In this document: positions 9,154-18,361 of the stretch, in pieces
Layout of the letters: every line of letters starts with the position of its first letter
Position numbering within the stretch: the stretch's first letter is position 1
Source of the DNA: TH-plancto1 sp043777375
GTDB taxonomy: Bacteria; Planctomycetota; Planctomycetia; Planctomycetales; Planctomycetaceae
DNA: 64,000 nt
Assembly: GCA_043777375.1 (NCBI GenBank)
Contig: JAYWHX010000027.1
Coordinates: 4,315-68,314 of the forward strand
Direction of reading: 5' to 3'
Notes under the pieces: generated by a model
Told to the model about the DNA's origin: nothing
Database searches by the model: none
The model's input: the letters and a program-made list of their open reading frames with translations, nothing else
Made by a program: the position numbers and the translations under genes

Positions 9154-9709
9154 CCGTGTCACGTCCTGATGGTGATGCTCACGTTGTTGCGGCACGAGAA
9201 GTAAAAGCAGTGAGCTCTCATTTCTGGTGTCTACTCACGTCTTCGTGTCGAGAATGATACGAGGTGTGAGTGTGTAGATGGGATCGACAGTTTTGATGTT
9301 ATGTCATGCATACGGATTGTCAATAGGGCTTGACACTCGGCTCACGTCTGGCCCGTTCTCCAATTCGGGTTGGATTTGACGGGGACTGCATTCGGCGTCC
9401 GTCCTTGGCTGCGATCCGCTGGCAATAGAACCGGAGTCGTCAGATTTTCACAGCGTGTCTGACTGCGGCGAAATACCAGAAAGAACAGAGGAGTCTCACA
9501 CGAAGGCACCAAGGCACGAAGAGGGAATGCGCGAGTATTCGCTGCTGAATGATTGATGGGCCTCACTTCGTGCCTTTGTGTGAATCATTTCTGCCTTAGC
9601 CAAAGTGACAAACCGGCCAGCCTTGACACTCGGCTCGCGAACCTCGAATTGATATCCTGAGCCGAGGAGTTCGTCACATCCTGTTGCAGCTGTCGATTGG
9701 TGTTCCCTC
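9154..9709. other. Gene-free interval with short repeats
   Basis: No coding signal is seen. A 15-nt direct repeat cttgacactcggctc occurs at 9329-9343 and 9622-9636. The core contains TTGACA, but no convincing -10 box follows either copy. An 11-bp inverted repeat (aaggcacgaag 9511-9521, cttcgtgcctt 9566-9576) belongs to the common 'cacgaaggcac' intergenic type. Confidence 0.5.
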
Positions 9710-10570
9710 GTGTCTGTGATTCGCACACTCCCTGAGAAACGCGAGGCTTTGCTGGAGATTCTCCGGCAAGCGGGGCGGGTCGCCGTGGCCTTTTCTGGAG
9801 GCGTCGACAGTGCCGTGGTTGCCTCTGCCGCCCAGCTCGCCTGTGGAGATCTGGCGTTTGCCGTCACAGCTGTGAGTCCAAGCTTGGCCAGCGGCGAACT
9901 CGAAAACGCGGTGAGCATCGCCCGGCAGATCGGCATTCGGCATGTCGTGATCGACACACAAGAGTTCGCCGAAGCAGGCTATGTGCAGAACGCCGGGAAC
10001 CGCTGCTACTTCTGCAAGACGGAGCTTTACTCACGTATCGAGGAGATCGCCGCGCGGGCTCCATTCGACATGCTTGTGAATGGGGCCAACGCAGATGATG
10101 TCGGTGATCACCGCCCCGGCATGATTGCCGCGACAGAACATTTGGTCCGCAGCCCGCTGCTGGAAGTCGGACTCACGAAATCAGAAGTCCGCGAGCTGGC
10201 TCTGGTTTGGGGTTTGCCCGTGTGGGACAAACCCGCGAGCCCGTGCTTGTCGAGTCGCATTGCTTACGGCGTCGAGGTCACTCCCGAGCGTGTCTCACGG
10301 GTCGATGCTGCCGAAGTCTGGCTCCGCGCGCAGCTGGGGATTCGAGAGCTGCGGGTGCGATTGGAGGCGAATGACCTCGCGCGGATTGAAGTCCCCCTTA
10401 CAGCTGTGGCCCGCTTGGCCGCAGACGATTTGCGTCAACGGACTGCGTCCCAGCTGAGGTCGCTCGGGTTTCGGGCGGTGACGATTGACCTGGAGGGCTT
10501 CCGCAGTGGGAGCCTGAACGACGTGCTGCCGGTCGGTGATCTGGTGTTGTTGACGATCCCGAAGAGTTAG
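9710..10570 (+). CDS. larE: ATP-dependent sacrificial sulfur transferase LarE
   Basis: 286 residues from GTG 9710. LarE supplies the sulfur atoms of the nickel-pincer cofactor of lactate racemase-type enzymes. The PP-loop is SGGVDSAV at residues 29-36, with GNRCYFCKTELYS, NGANADDVGDHRPG and KPASPCLSSRIAYG also present. The Cys of SPCLSSR corresponds to the sulfur-donating Cys of Lactobacillus LarE. No larA, larB or larC is nearby, so either the pathway genes are elsewhere or this homologue serves another thiolation. Confidence 0.9.
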   Translation: MSVIRTLPEKREALLEILRQAGRVAVAFSGGVDSAVVASAAQLACGDLAFAVTAVSPSLASGELENAVSIARQIGIRHVVIDTQEFAEAGYVQNAGNRCYFCKTELYSRIEEIAARAPFDMLVNGANADDVGDHRPGMIAATEHLVRSPLLEVGLTKSEVRELALVWGLPVWDKPASPCLSSRIAYGVEVTPERVSRVDAAEVWLRAQLGIRELRVRLEANDLARIEVPLTAVARLAADDLRQRTASQLRSLGFRAVTIDLEGFRSGSLNDVLPVGDLVLLTIPKS

Positions 10571-10609
10571 AGGATTGTCTGCCCACGGTTAGATTTCTCG
10601 GTACTCGAC

Positions 10610-11212
10610 TCAAGCAGTCTTTGGCAGCAGCTTCTCGATGTACTTGCCGAGGATGTCGGTTTCGATATTCACCGCGTCGCCAATAGCTCGTCGTCCCAAG
10701 GTGGTGACTTGCAACGTGTGAGGAATCAAAGCGATGCGGAACGAGTCGGCAGTCACCTCGACCAGGGTCAGGCTGACTCCATCGACCGTGATCGAGCCTT
10801 TGTCGACCATCTGACGTGTCCATGTCGGTGGGACGCGAAAGGTCATGAAGATCCAGTCCCCCTCGGGCTGAATGGCGGCGACATGACCGAGGGCGTCGAT
10901 GTGCCCCTGCACGAAATGGCCTCCGAGGCGGGCACCGACCTGGAGCGAGCGTTCGACGTTCACGACGTCACCGACTTTGAGGCTTCCGAGATTCGTCCGC
11001 GAGAGCGTTTCTGATCCCGCTTGAAAGCTCCACGTGCGATCACCGATCGCAATGACTGTCAGGCAACAGCCATTCAAAGCAATGCTGTCCCCCAGCCGAA
11101 TCGTCTCCAGACCCGGCAGTTCCGGCGGAGCTGCGATTTGCAGGGTGAGCGAAACCGCATCCGGGGTGAGTGTCACAACACGGCCTAAACCTTCGACCAG
11201 ACCGGTAAACAT
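10610..11212 (-). CDS. ribE: Riboflavin synthase, alpha subunit
   Basis: Catalyses dismutation of two lumazine molecules into riboflavin. It is 200 residues long, normal for the family. Two lumazine-binding barrels are visible: the first begins MFTGLVEGLGRV and includes LGDSIALNGCCLTV; the second includes GHFVQGHIDALGHV and VDGVSLTLVEV. It converges on larE across a 39-base gap. No other rib genes are in the window. Confidence 0.96.
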   Translation of the reverse strand: MFTGLVEGLGRVVTLTPDAVSLTLQIAAPPELPGLETIRLGDSIALNGCCLTVIAIGDRTWSFQAGSETLSRTNLGSLKVGDVVNVERSLQVGARLGGHFVQGHIDALGHVAAIQPEGDWIFMTFRVPPTWTRQMVDKGSITVDGVSLTLVEVTADSFRIALIPHTLQVTTLGRRAIGDAVNIETDILGKYIEKLLPKTA

Positions 11213-11590
11213 GGGAGGAACCTCGTTGGAGAGACAGGTGGCGGAAAAGTGGACGGAGATTCACCACGGAGAACTGCGTGTCGATGGAGGTCGGAATCTC
11301 ATTTCACAGATTGGAAGTTCCGAGAGCAGGCACACCCGCCGAAGACGAGGACCCTTTGACAAGATTCACATGATGAACAGGATGATGAGACACTCCATCG
11401 ACGGCGGGTTTCATCCAGTGAAAACAACCGATCAGCTGAGCTCAGATCACACTTCTCGAATGCCAGATTCCTCCGTGGTGAATCTCTGCCCCCTGCTGAA
11501 TCATGCGAAGCACTCGAACACCATCGCAATGTCCACCTGACCACTGACAACTCAGGGGACGACAGGGTATCATTCTTATTCTATGAGGTC
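11213..11590. other. Gene-free interval with long-range inverted repeat
   Basis: No gene is seen. A perfect 15-bp inverted repeat (agattcaccacggag 11257-11271; complement 11472-11486) encloses about 200 bases. Near 11533 there is a 'ctgaccactgacaact' degenerate motif of a type repeated at 42,600-42,740 and 48,170-48,240. Confidence 0.45.
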
Positions 11591-11610
11591 GAAGGTGGAC
11601 ATCCACCTTC
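11591..11610 (+). promoter_or_regulatory. 8-bp hairpin in the response-regulator leader
   Basis: gaaggtgg (11591-11598) pairs perfectly with ccaccttc (11603-11610) around a 4-nt loop. It ends 1-2 bases before the agaagga ribosome site of the receiver gene, so it could affect initiation. Confidence 0.4.
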
Positions 11611-11627
11611 CAGAAGGAATACGCGGC

Positions 11628-12065
11628 ATGGCCACCATTGTGTTGATTGAGGATGACCGAGAAATCGGTTCGACGCTGTCAGCTGTCCTAGACGGGGCGG
11701 GCTACCGCGTCGTTCTGGCGACCAACGGCATCGACGGGCAACGCCTGATTACGACGGAGAAACCCGATCTGGTCATCACCGATATGATGATGCCCCGCAT
11801 GGGCGGATTCCCGGTCTTGGAGTTCCTTCGCACCCTCGATGCTCCGCCCAAGGTCATCATGATTACTGCCAATGAAGGCGGTCGTCACAAGGCCTATGCG
11901 GAAATGCTGGGCGTCGTTGATTACCTGCGGAAACCATTTCCGATGGACGTCCTGTTGGAGACCGTGCGCCTCGCACTTGGCGGCGTTGAGCCCGAGAAGA
12001 GGCCCCCCGCTGCGACTCGCCGGCGGGTGTTGAAGAAGAAAGAGGATGGGGAAGCGGAGGAGTAA
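11628..12065 (+). CDS. Stand-alone receiver-domain response regulator
   Basis: 145 residues from ATG 11628, with agaagga upstream. It is a CheY-like receiver: VLIEDD (acidic pocket), VITDMMMPRMGG (phospho-acceptor Asp in ITD), MITAN (switch Thr) and LRKPF (conserved Lys). After the receiver there is only a short basic and acidic tail (RRRVLKKKEDGEAEE) and no output domain. No histidine kinase adjoins it, so its partner is unknown. Confidence 0.9.
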   Translation: MATIVLIEDDREIGSTLSAVLDGAGYRVVLATNGIDGQRLITTEKPDLVITDMMMPRMGGFPVLEFLRTLDAPPKVIMITANEGGRHKAYAEMLGVVDYLRKPFPMDVLLETVRLALGGVEPEKRPPAATRRRVLKKKEDGEAEE

Positions 12066-12090
12066 GGCCAACAGGTAGAAGTCTCTTCTC

Positions 12091-12183
12091 CGCCACTGGG
12101 GCTCGTCCCCGTGGTTCCCGCGCCTGTGCGCTACCGTAGCGCACAAGCGCGGGAACCACCCCGACGAGCGAGGTGGTGGGGCG
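12091..12183. repeat. REP-like 93-bp palindrome, intact copy
   Basis: A near-perfect hairpin: ggttcccgcgcctgtgcgcta pairs with the following complementary arm (one mismatch) around a ccg loop near 12134-12136. Outer sequences ccccgtgg and ccacccc add further pairing. Half copies of the same sequence occur at 27905-27946 and 28508-28550. The remaining sequence to 12326 shows no gene, only a weaker inverted repeat around 12,219-12,277. Confidence 0.75.
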
Positions 12184-12326
12184 ACTCTAATTCACGCGGG
12201 TGAGATTGAGGCGTACGTCGGATGTCTTCGTACGTCGCTCCTCGAAGTTTCCACACGGTCAGACGAAGATGTCCGTCCTACGAGAGGTTTCATTTTCCCC
12301 CTCGCCAAGTACGACCAATACCTCAA

Positions 12327-13613
12327 TCAAGCCAATTCCGGCCGCGCCCCGCGTTTGGGCATCTGGGCGACGAGGGTGTCGATCGCGCGGGCCAGATCGC
12401 GGCAACCGCGACCGAACCGCTTCTCGCGGCGGGCTTGATCGGCAGCGGTAATCGCTTCCCGGTGTGCTTTCTGGTCGATGCTCCAGTTCTCCTCAGTGGC
12501 CGATCGACGCAGACCTGATTCGATCTCTGTCAGCAGCTGGAACAGCTCGTCCGAACTGGCAGACACAGCTGTGCGATGTGGCCGACTGAGGTTGGTGCGG
12601 TACAGGTCTTCGTTCTCGCGTGACCGATTTTTGGCTTCTCGCTGAATGGAGAGAGCCTTCAGAAGCAGAATCACCATGCCGGTGGACGAGAGTCCGGTCA
12701 GCGAGACTCCGGCCCAGGGATTGCCCACAATCCACAGAGTAATGCCGCCCACAATGGCCAGAGACATCAACCAAAAAGCGGCCAGCCACATCCAACCGAG
12801 TGCATTCGGAGCTTCGTCCAGCGGTTCGGGGGCAGGCGGAAGCACGTTGGCGGGCAGCTCGCCGACGCGGGTAATCACGACCGTGCTGTTATCGGGACCG
12901 CCGCGCAGATTCGCGAGTTGAACCAGCAATCGGCAGGACTGACTCGGAGAAAGTTCGCGGACGATCGCGCCGATCTCCGAGTCATTGACTTGATTGCTTA
13001 ACCCATCGGAACAGAGGACGAACGTGTCGCCGGGCAGCACGGGGAATGGACCTTCCAGATCGACTTGTACGGTCGGCTCGGGCCCTAGCGAACGCAAAAT
13101 GATGTTGCGGTGATTCGAGAAGTCGATTTTGTCTGCGGCCTTGCCATCCCGGCGACGCATTTCCCATTCGAGGCTGTGATCGAACGTCAGCTGATCGATG
13201 CGATCGCGGCGGACGCGATAACAGCGGCTGTCGCCGACATGCCCGAGAATGGCCCCGCGCGAGGAAAGGGTTAAGACGGAGCAGGTGGTCCCCATCCGTT
13301 GAAACTCTTTGTTCTGCTCGCCCTTTTCGTGAATGGCGGTATTGGCAGCGACCACAGCGGCCTGTAACGAGATACGAGTGTCGCTGATCGGGCTTTTGAA
13401 GTAGGTGTGCGGAATGGTTTCGGCAGCGATCTTGCTGGCGAGTTCTCCGACCGCGTGGCCACCCATCCCGTCTGCGACAAGGAACAAATGTCCGCGCCGG
13501 AGGTACTCCTCCTCGGACTGGCTGACCTGGATGGCGTACGAATCCTCATTGTTCTGTCGGCGCATCCCGACATCAGAGAGCGAGGCGTACTGAACTTTCT
13601 GCTCCCAGCGCAT
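12327..13613 (-). CDS. Membrane-anchored PP2C-type Ser/Thr phosphatase
   Basis: 428 residues from ATG 13613 (MRWEQKVQY); an upstream in-frame start at 13673 is less likely because a G-rich site precedes 13613. PP2C motifs are in order: QNNEDSYAI, LFLVADGMGGHAVGE, GTTCSVL, ILGHVGDSRCYRVR, LCSDGLSNQV and GGPDNSTVVITR. All metal-binding Asp positions are present. After the catalytic domain (~residues 1-255) come two hydrophobic segments (LAAFWLMSLAIVGGITLWIV and a second shortly after), then a ~110-residue charged helical tail. It probably opposes Hanks-type kinases at the membrane; no kinase gene is adjacent. Confidence 0.92.
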   Translation of the reverse strand: MRWEQKVQYASLSDVGMRRQNNEDSYAIQVSQSEEEYLRRGHLFLVADGMGGHAVGELASKIAAETIPHTYFKSPISDTRISLQAAVVAANTAIHEKGEQNKEFQRMGTTCSVLTLSSRGAILGHVGDSRCYRVRRDRIDQLTFDHSLEWEMRRRDGKAADKIDFSNHRNIILRSLGPEPTVQVDLEGPFPVLPGDTFVLCSDGLSNQVNDSEIGAIVRELSPSQSCRLLVQLANLRGGPDNSTVVITRVGELPANVLPPAPEPLDEAPNALGWMWLAAFWLMSLAIVGGITLWIVGNPWAGVSLTGLSSTGMVILLLKALSIQREAKNRSRENEDLYRTNLSRPHRTAVSASSDELFQLLTEIESGLRRSATEENWSIDQKAHREAITAADQARREKRFGRGCRDLARAIDTLVAQMPKRGARPELA

Positions 13614-13738
13614 GCATCCCCCCAGGGCTTGTGGCTGGAAGACATCATAACCCGCTGGCAGGACGACTGCCACAAGGAGGGTTGATCGTTTATGGTTTAT
13701 GGACGAACGAACTGACAGAATCAGCCTGAAGTGTCAAA

Positions 13739-15049
13739 ATGTCGGGGCAGACATCCCTCAACGATCCGGTCCCCCCCCTCCCTATGCTTCTCGACTTCGA
13801 CCATCATGCGACGACCCCCGTGGACCCCCGCGTCTTGGAAGTCATGCTGCCGTACTTCTCCGCGAAATACGGCAACCCCGCCAGCATTAGCCACCGCCGG
13901 GGGCTGGCGGCTGCCGCGGTGGAACAGTCCGCACGGGAGCAGGTCGCGGCTCTGTTGGGAGTTGATCCGCGCGAGGTGATCTGGACGAGCGGGGCGACGG
14001 AGGCGAATAACCTGGCGATTAAAGGGGTGGTGGCCGGGTCTGTCGACTACCGCGGTCTGATCGTGGGGTCGACCGAGCATCGGTCAGTCCTGGACCCGGC
14101 GAAGAAGCTGGCTAGGTCGGGCGTTCCAGTGGCGGTGATGCCGGTCGATGGTCGGGGACAGCTCGACTTGGATGTCCTGTGGAAGGCGATCACACGGGAG
14201 ACAATACTCGTTTCCGTGATGTGGGCGAACAATGAGATCGGAACGATTGCTCCGCTGGACGAGATTGCGTCGATCTGTCGCGAGAAGGGCGTATGGTTGC
14301 ACTCGGACGCGACGCAGGCGGTGGGGAAGGTGGCCGTCGACCTGCGTGCGACCGATATCGATTTGATGAGTTTGAGCGCTCACAAGTTTTATGGACCGCC
14401 AGGAATTGGAGCTTTGGTCGTGCGGCGGGACCGGGGTCTTTTTCCGTTGGTCCCGCAGATTGAGGGCGGCGGGCAGCAGTCCGGGAGACGCAGCGGCTCG
14501 CTGCCGCTGGCTTTGATCGTGGGATTTGCAAAGGCCCTGGAGCTGTGTGAGCAGGAACGCGAGGCCACTACCGTTCGATTGGCCACGCTTCGCGATCTCC
14601 TGTGGAGTGAATTGGCCCAACGCATTCCCGGGATCATCCGGCATGGCTGGCCATCGCCGAATGTCGCCTTTTTCTCAGAAAATGGACGTCCTTTAGCGGA
14701 GAAAAAGGCGACAGAGGAAGCCGCGCTACTTGAGCCGCAACCCAGCGTGCTGCCACACAATCTCAACGTCGGACTCCCCGACATCGACGGCGACGCCCTG
14801 CTGGCACGACTCGATCAATCCGACCTCTGTGTCAGCTCCGGAGCGGCCTGTTCATCCACCAATCGTGAGCCAAGCCATGTACTCACAGCGATCGGAGTCC
14901 CCGAACGCCTGGCCCGAGCGAGCGTCCGGTTTGGACTCGGGAAGTGGACCACGGCCGACGAGGTCGTTCAAGCAGCTGCGATTCTGGCGGCGATTGTTGA
15001 AAATCTACATCTTCTCCAAGGTCAACGAAATCCTATCTCCATCAAATGA
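13739..15049 (+). CDS. Cysteine desulfurase (IscS/NifS family)
   Basis: 436 residues; a PLP enzyme that mobilises sulfur from cysteine for Fe-S clusters and thiolation. Visible are DFDHHATTPVDPRVLE, WTSGATEANNLAIKG, STEHRSVL, WANNEIGT, HSDATQAVGKV, the PLP lysine in SLSAHKFYGP and the catalytic Cys in SSGAACSS. Residues ~308-325 (VAFFSENGRPLAEKKATE) are encoded by a palindromic DNA element inserted in frame, just before the conserved LPHNLNV strand. No iscU-like scaffold gene is adjacent. The insertion sits in a surface-loop position, so activity is probably kept. Confidence 0.93.
   Translation: MSGQTSLNDPVPPLPMLLDFDHHATTPVDPRVLEVMLPYFSAKYGNPASISHRRGLAAAAVEQSAREQVAALLGVDPREVIWTSGATEANNLAIKGVVAGSVDYRGLIVGSTEHRSVLDPAKKLARSGVPVAVMPVDGRGQLDLDVLWKAITRETILVSVMWANNEIGTIAPLDEIASICREKGVWLHSDATQAVGKVAVDLRATDIDLMSLSAHKFYGPPGIGALVVRRDRGLFPLVPQIEGGGQQSGRRSGSLPLALIVGFAKALELCEQEREATTVRLATLRDLLWSELAQRIPGIIRHGWPSPNVAFFSENGRPLAEKKATEEAALLEPQPSVLPHNLNVGLPDIDGDALLARLDQSDLCVSSGAACSSTNREPSHVLTAIGVPERLARASVRFGLGKWTTADEVVQAAAILAAIVENLHLLQGQRNPISIK
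14662..14713. repeat. 52-bp palindromic element inside the cysteine desulfurase gene
   Basis: Perfect 15-bp ends tgtcgcctttttctc (14662-14676) and gagaaaaaggcgaca (14699-14713) enclose an imperfectly palindromic centre with ggacgtcc at its apex. It is translated in frame. The form matches the protein-coding palindromic elements known from Rickettsia, although this sequence is different. Confidence 0.75.
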
Positions 15050-15291
15050 TCTGCCGCCTTCTGTGAGTCAATTCGTATCACGGTCAACTCTCTGCAGAGA
15101 GCCTCAATTCCTCTGAATTCGCGTTTTGTTCGATCAGGGAGGTATTCTGGAAGGCGCGAGTGTAGATTGTGCATTCGTTGTGCGTTCATAGCACAGAGGT
15201 GGGCTTGTTTTCCATGAGTTGATCTCCAACGGCATTCGCCTTGTGATGGAACGAGTTCGTGACGGATTCATTTTCGCGGAGGGTCTGTTGT

Positions 15292-16659
15292 ATGTGGAAT
15301 CTCAAGCAGACAGCCTGCGTTGCGACGGTTCTGGCCCTCTGGTCCAGTTCGCTAGTCAGCGCTGAAGATTGGACTCGTTTTCGCGGTCCCAATGGCAGCG
15401 GCGTCGCAGCGGCCACCGAATCAGTCCCCAGCGAGTGGGGCGATACTCAGAATCTCGCCTGGAAGCTGGCGCTGCCAGGCCCCGGGTCGAGTTCACCGAT
15501 TATTATCGGGAACAAGGTCTTCATTACTTGTTTCTCCGGATACGGAGTCGACGGGAACGATCCCGGCGAACTGTCCAATCTCAAACGACACTTGGTCTGC
15601 ATCGACGCGACGAACGGCACCCAGTTGTGGGATGTCAGCGTTGTGGCCAGTCAGCCGGAAGACCCATATTCGCGGATGCTCGGCGAGCACGGGTACGCGA
15701 GCGGGTCGCCAGTCAGTGACGGCGAGCATGTCTATGTGTTCTACGGCAAGGGCGGCGTGCTGGCTTACGATTTGGATGGCAAAGAAGTCTGGCGAGCCAA
15801 TGTTGGCAGTGAATCCGGCCCGATGCGCTGGGGCTCGGGAGCCAGCCCGATCCTCCATGACAATCTGCTGATCGTGAATGCGAGTGAAGAGAACCAGGCG
15901 ATGGTGGCTCTCGATAAGCTGACGGGCAAAGAAGTCTGGAAGGCTCAGGCTGATGGGCTGGGGATGACTTGGGGGACTCCCATCATCGTCGGTGAAGGCG
16001 AAAGCGCTGAGCTGGCGATTGGCGTTCCCGGCGAGATCTGGGGCTTCAATCTCAAGACCGGCAAGCTCAAGTGGTATGCCGAGGGATTGCAAGATAACTC
16101 GTTCTGTTCCAGCCTGATCACCGATGGAAAAATCGTCTACGCGATCGATGGCCGCGGGGGAGAAGGAATCGCTATTCGAGCGGGCGGCAAGGATGATGTT
16201 TCCAAGACGCACACTGTCTGGAAAGCGAAAGCCCCCGGACGAATCAGCTCACCGATCCTGCATGACGGACGAATCTACACCAGCTCACGCGGGGCTGTGC
16301 TGTGCGTCAGCGCAGAAACCGGGGAGCAAGTTTATCAGGCCCGCTTCCCCACAGCTGATGGAGCATCGGCTCCGGCCGAACCTCCACCGCCAGAACGTGG
16401 CGGCGGTGGTCGCGGGGGCCGTGGAGGCGGAATGGGCGGGGGGCAGGACTATGCCTCGCCAATCCTCGTAGGTGACAAGCTCATCCTCGTCACTCGTTCA
16501 GGACTCACCCATGTCTGGCAAGCTGGAGCCGAATTCAAGTCGCTGGCTGAAAACAAGTTCGCTTCTGATACCAGCAAATTCAATGGTACTCCGGCTGTGT
16601 CAGGTGGGCGTTTGTTTATCCGATCAGACAAGGCAATGTACTGTGTGATGGCTCAATAG
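15292..16659 (+). CDS. Exported PQQ-like beta-propeller protein with Gly/Arg loop
   Basis: 455 residues from ATG 15292 (ggag upstream), with a signal peptide ending near SLVSA. The mature start EDWTRFRGPNGSGVA is the usual opening of planctomycete PQQ-binding-like propellers. Blade motifs recur: GKEVWRANVG, GKEVWKAQADG and GKLKWYAEG. A low-complexity Gly/Arg loop (residues ~375-395) interrupts the last blade. The fold suggests a periplasmic scaffold or an outer-membrane assembly-like role; real PQQ binding is not implied. The next gene, 81 bases on, also encodes a Gly-rich exported protein. Confidence 0.82.
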   Translation: MWNLKQTACVATVLALWSSSLVSAEDWTRFRGPNGSGVAAATESVPSEWGDTQNLAWKLALPGPGSSSPIIIGNKVFITCFSGYGVDGNDPGELSNLKRHLVCIDATNGTQLWDVSVVASQPEDPYSRMLGEHGYASGSPVSDGEHVYVFYGKGGVLAYDLDGKEVWRANVGSESGPMRWGSGASPILHDNLLIVNASEENQAMVALDKLTGKEVWKAQADGLGMTWGTPIIVGEGESAELAIGVPGEIWGFNLKTGKLKWYAEGLQDNSFCSSLITDGKIVYAIDGRGGEGIAIRAGGKDDVSKTHTVWKAKAPGRISSPILHDGRIYTSSRGAVLCVSAETGEQVYQARFPTADGASAPAEPPPPERGGGGRGGRGGGMGGGQDYASPILVGDKLILVTRSGLTHVWQAGAEFKSLAENKFASDTSKFNGTPAVSGGRLFIRSDKAMYCVMAQ

Positions 16660-16740
16660 CCTAGCACTCCGTTTGTGGTGGTGCCTGCTCAGGGATCACG
16701 TTCTCAAGTCTCACTTCTTCCACTCTGGGGAAACTCAATC

Positions 16741-17505
16741 ATGATGTCGTCCAAGGTTCGCATCTCTGCTGTTCTGGCGGGGTTGCTGCTCGCAGCTCCT
16801 GCACTGTCGTTCGCTCAAGGTCCAGGCGGTGGACGGGGAGGGTTCGGCGGTGGGTTCGGAGGCCGAGGCGGCGGCGGCATCTCGGGTCTCCTGAGAATGG
16901 AAGAGGTCCAGAAAGAGATCTCCGTCACCGACGAGCAAAAGGCTGAACTCACCAAGATCAGTGAAGCTGGTCGCGGGGCAGGTGGTGGTGCTGCTGGATT
17001 CGACCGGGAAGCGTTCCAGAAGCTCACCGAGGATGAGCGGAACAAGCGCCTCGAAGAGATGCGCAAAGAAGGTGAAGAACGTACCAAGAAGGCTGACGAG
17101 GCCATCAAGGCGATGCTCAAGCCTGAACAGTGGACCCGCTTGAGTGAACTTCGCACCCAGCGAGAAGGAGTGCGGGCTCTCTCACGTGAAGAGGTTCAAA
17201 AGGAGCTTGCCCTGACCGAAGAGCAAATTGCCAAGGTCAAGACTCTGACCGATGCACAAAACGCCGGTGGTTTCGGCGGCGGACGGAACTTCCAGGACAT
17301 GTCCGAAGAAGAAATGCGGAAAGCCCGCGAAGAAATGACTGCCAAACGAGAAGCGTTCGACAAGGATATGGCTGCTGTTCTGACTGAAGAGCAGAAGGCC
17401 ACCTGGACCAAGATGCAGGGGGCCAAGTTCGAATTCCCTCAGCGTGGCGGCCCCGGTGGTGGCGGTCCCGGGGGAGCGGGCGGCGGTCGTCGTCGTCCGG
17501 AATAG
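16741..17505 (+). CDS. Gly-rich Spy/CpxP-like periplasmic protein
   Basis: 254 residues from ATG 16741, with a signal peptide ending ALSFA. After a Gly/Phe/Arg-rich segment there are two related helical units: LLRMEEVQKEISVTDEQKAEL and LSREEVQKELALTEEQIAKV. Each leads to a helix with LKPEQW or LTEEQKATW. These resemble the LTxxQ motifs of Spy/CpxP chaperones. The C-terminus is again Gly/Arg-rich. Charged helices alternate with disordered ends. Spy-like chaperone activity is an inference from the motif pattern only. Confidence 0.7.
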   Translation: MMSSKVRISAVLAGLLLAAPALSFAQGPGGGRGGFGGGFGGRGGGGISGLLRMEEVQKEISVTDEQKAELTKISEAGRGAGGGAAGFDREAFQKLTEDERNKRLEEMRKEGEERTKKADEAIKAMLKPEQWTRLSELRTQREGVRALSREEVQKELALTEEQIAKVKTLTDAQNAGGFGGGRNFQDMSEEEMRKAREEMTAKREAFDKDMAAVLTEEQKATWTKMQGAKFEFPQRGGPGGGGPGGAGGGRRRPE

Positions 17506-17609
17506 TTGTTGAGAGACCAGACCGCGTGTTATCGTTGGCCTTGCCAGTCGGTCTCACGCGGTTTTAATTTCTCCACCCGTCCTGCACTCACTCGATCCTT
17601 GGTGACCTC

Positions 17610-18272
17610 ATGTCGACTCCATTCACGTTCGCCAATCGACGCCAGTTTCTTCAAGCGACAGCTGCCAGTGCGGCACTGTTTTCTGTGCGTGGTCTGTTTG
17701 CGGAAGAGCTGACCAAGACTCCGTCGCAAACGGAAGGTCCGTTCTATCCGGACAAGTTGCCGCTTGACACAGACAACGATTTGATCGTGTTGAATGACAG
17801 CATCACGCCGGGTGTGGGCGAAGTGACTTACCTGAGTGGGAAAATCCTCGGGGCCAATGGAGAGCCGATCCGCAACGCGGTCGTCGAGATTTGGCAAGCC
17901 GACAACAACGGGGCCTACCTCCACGCGGGGAGCGACAACGGCAATAAACGCGACGGCAATTTTCAGGGTTTCGGTCGCTTCACGACCGGATCGACCGGCG
18001 AGTATTTGTTCCGCACGATCAAGCCGGTGCCCTATCCTGGCCGCACGCCACACATTCATTTCGCCGTCAAAGTGCCCGGACGCGACAAGTTTACGACTCA
18101 GCTCTATGTTCAGGACCACCCCGGGAATGACCGCGACGGGATCTATAAATCGGTCCGCGATCCGAAGTCCCGCGCGGCGATCACGTCGGCGTTTGATCCA
18201 CTGCCACATTCCAAGGTCGGCGAGCTGAACGCGAAATTTGATATCGTGTTGGGGATTACTCCCGAAGCGTGA
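17610..18272 (+). CDS. Tat-exported intradiol ring-cleavage dioxygenase-like protein
   Basis: 220 residues. The N-terminus NRRQFLQATAASAALFSVRG is a twin-arginine signal. The body matches the protocatechuate 3,4-dioxygenase fold: TEGPFYPDKLP, GEPIRNAVVEIWQADNNGAYLH, GEYLFRTIKPVPYPGRTPHIHF and FTTQLYVQDHPGND. The Fe(III) ligands of the family (two Tyr and two His) are all present: Tyr of GAYLH, Tyr of the PYPGR segment, and both His of PHIHF. Export is unusual for the classical catabolic enzymes but common in planctomycete homologues, whose substrate is unknown. No other aromatic-degradation genes are near. Confidence 0.88.
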   Translation: MSTPFTFANRRQFLQATAASAALFSVRGLFAEELTKTPSQTEGPFYPDKLPLDTDNDLIVLNDSITPGVGEVTYLSGKILGANGEPIRNAVVEIWQADNNGAYLHAGSDNGNKRDGNFQGFGRFTTGSTGEYLFRTIKPVPYPGRTPHIHFAVKVPGRDKFTTQLYVQDHPGNDRDGIYKSVRDPKSRAAITSAFDPLPHSKVGELNAKFDIVLGITPEA

Positions 18273-18361
18273 ACGGGTGGTCGTCCACTGGTTCGCACGA
18301 GATACACTCTCAGGTGCCGCAGTCGAGGGACGTTCGCCCATCCCTGCGATAACATGCTTGC

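Noticed and set aside
9329..9636. TTGACA-containing direct repeats as a tandem promoter for larE
   Set aside because: No acceptable -10 hexamer at 16-18 nt from either copy; kept only as a repeat.
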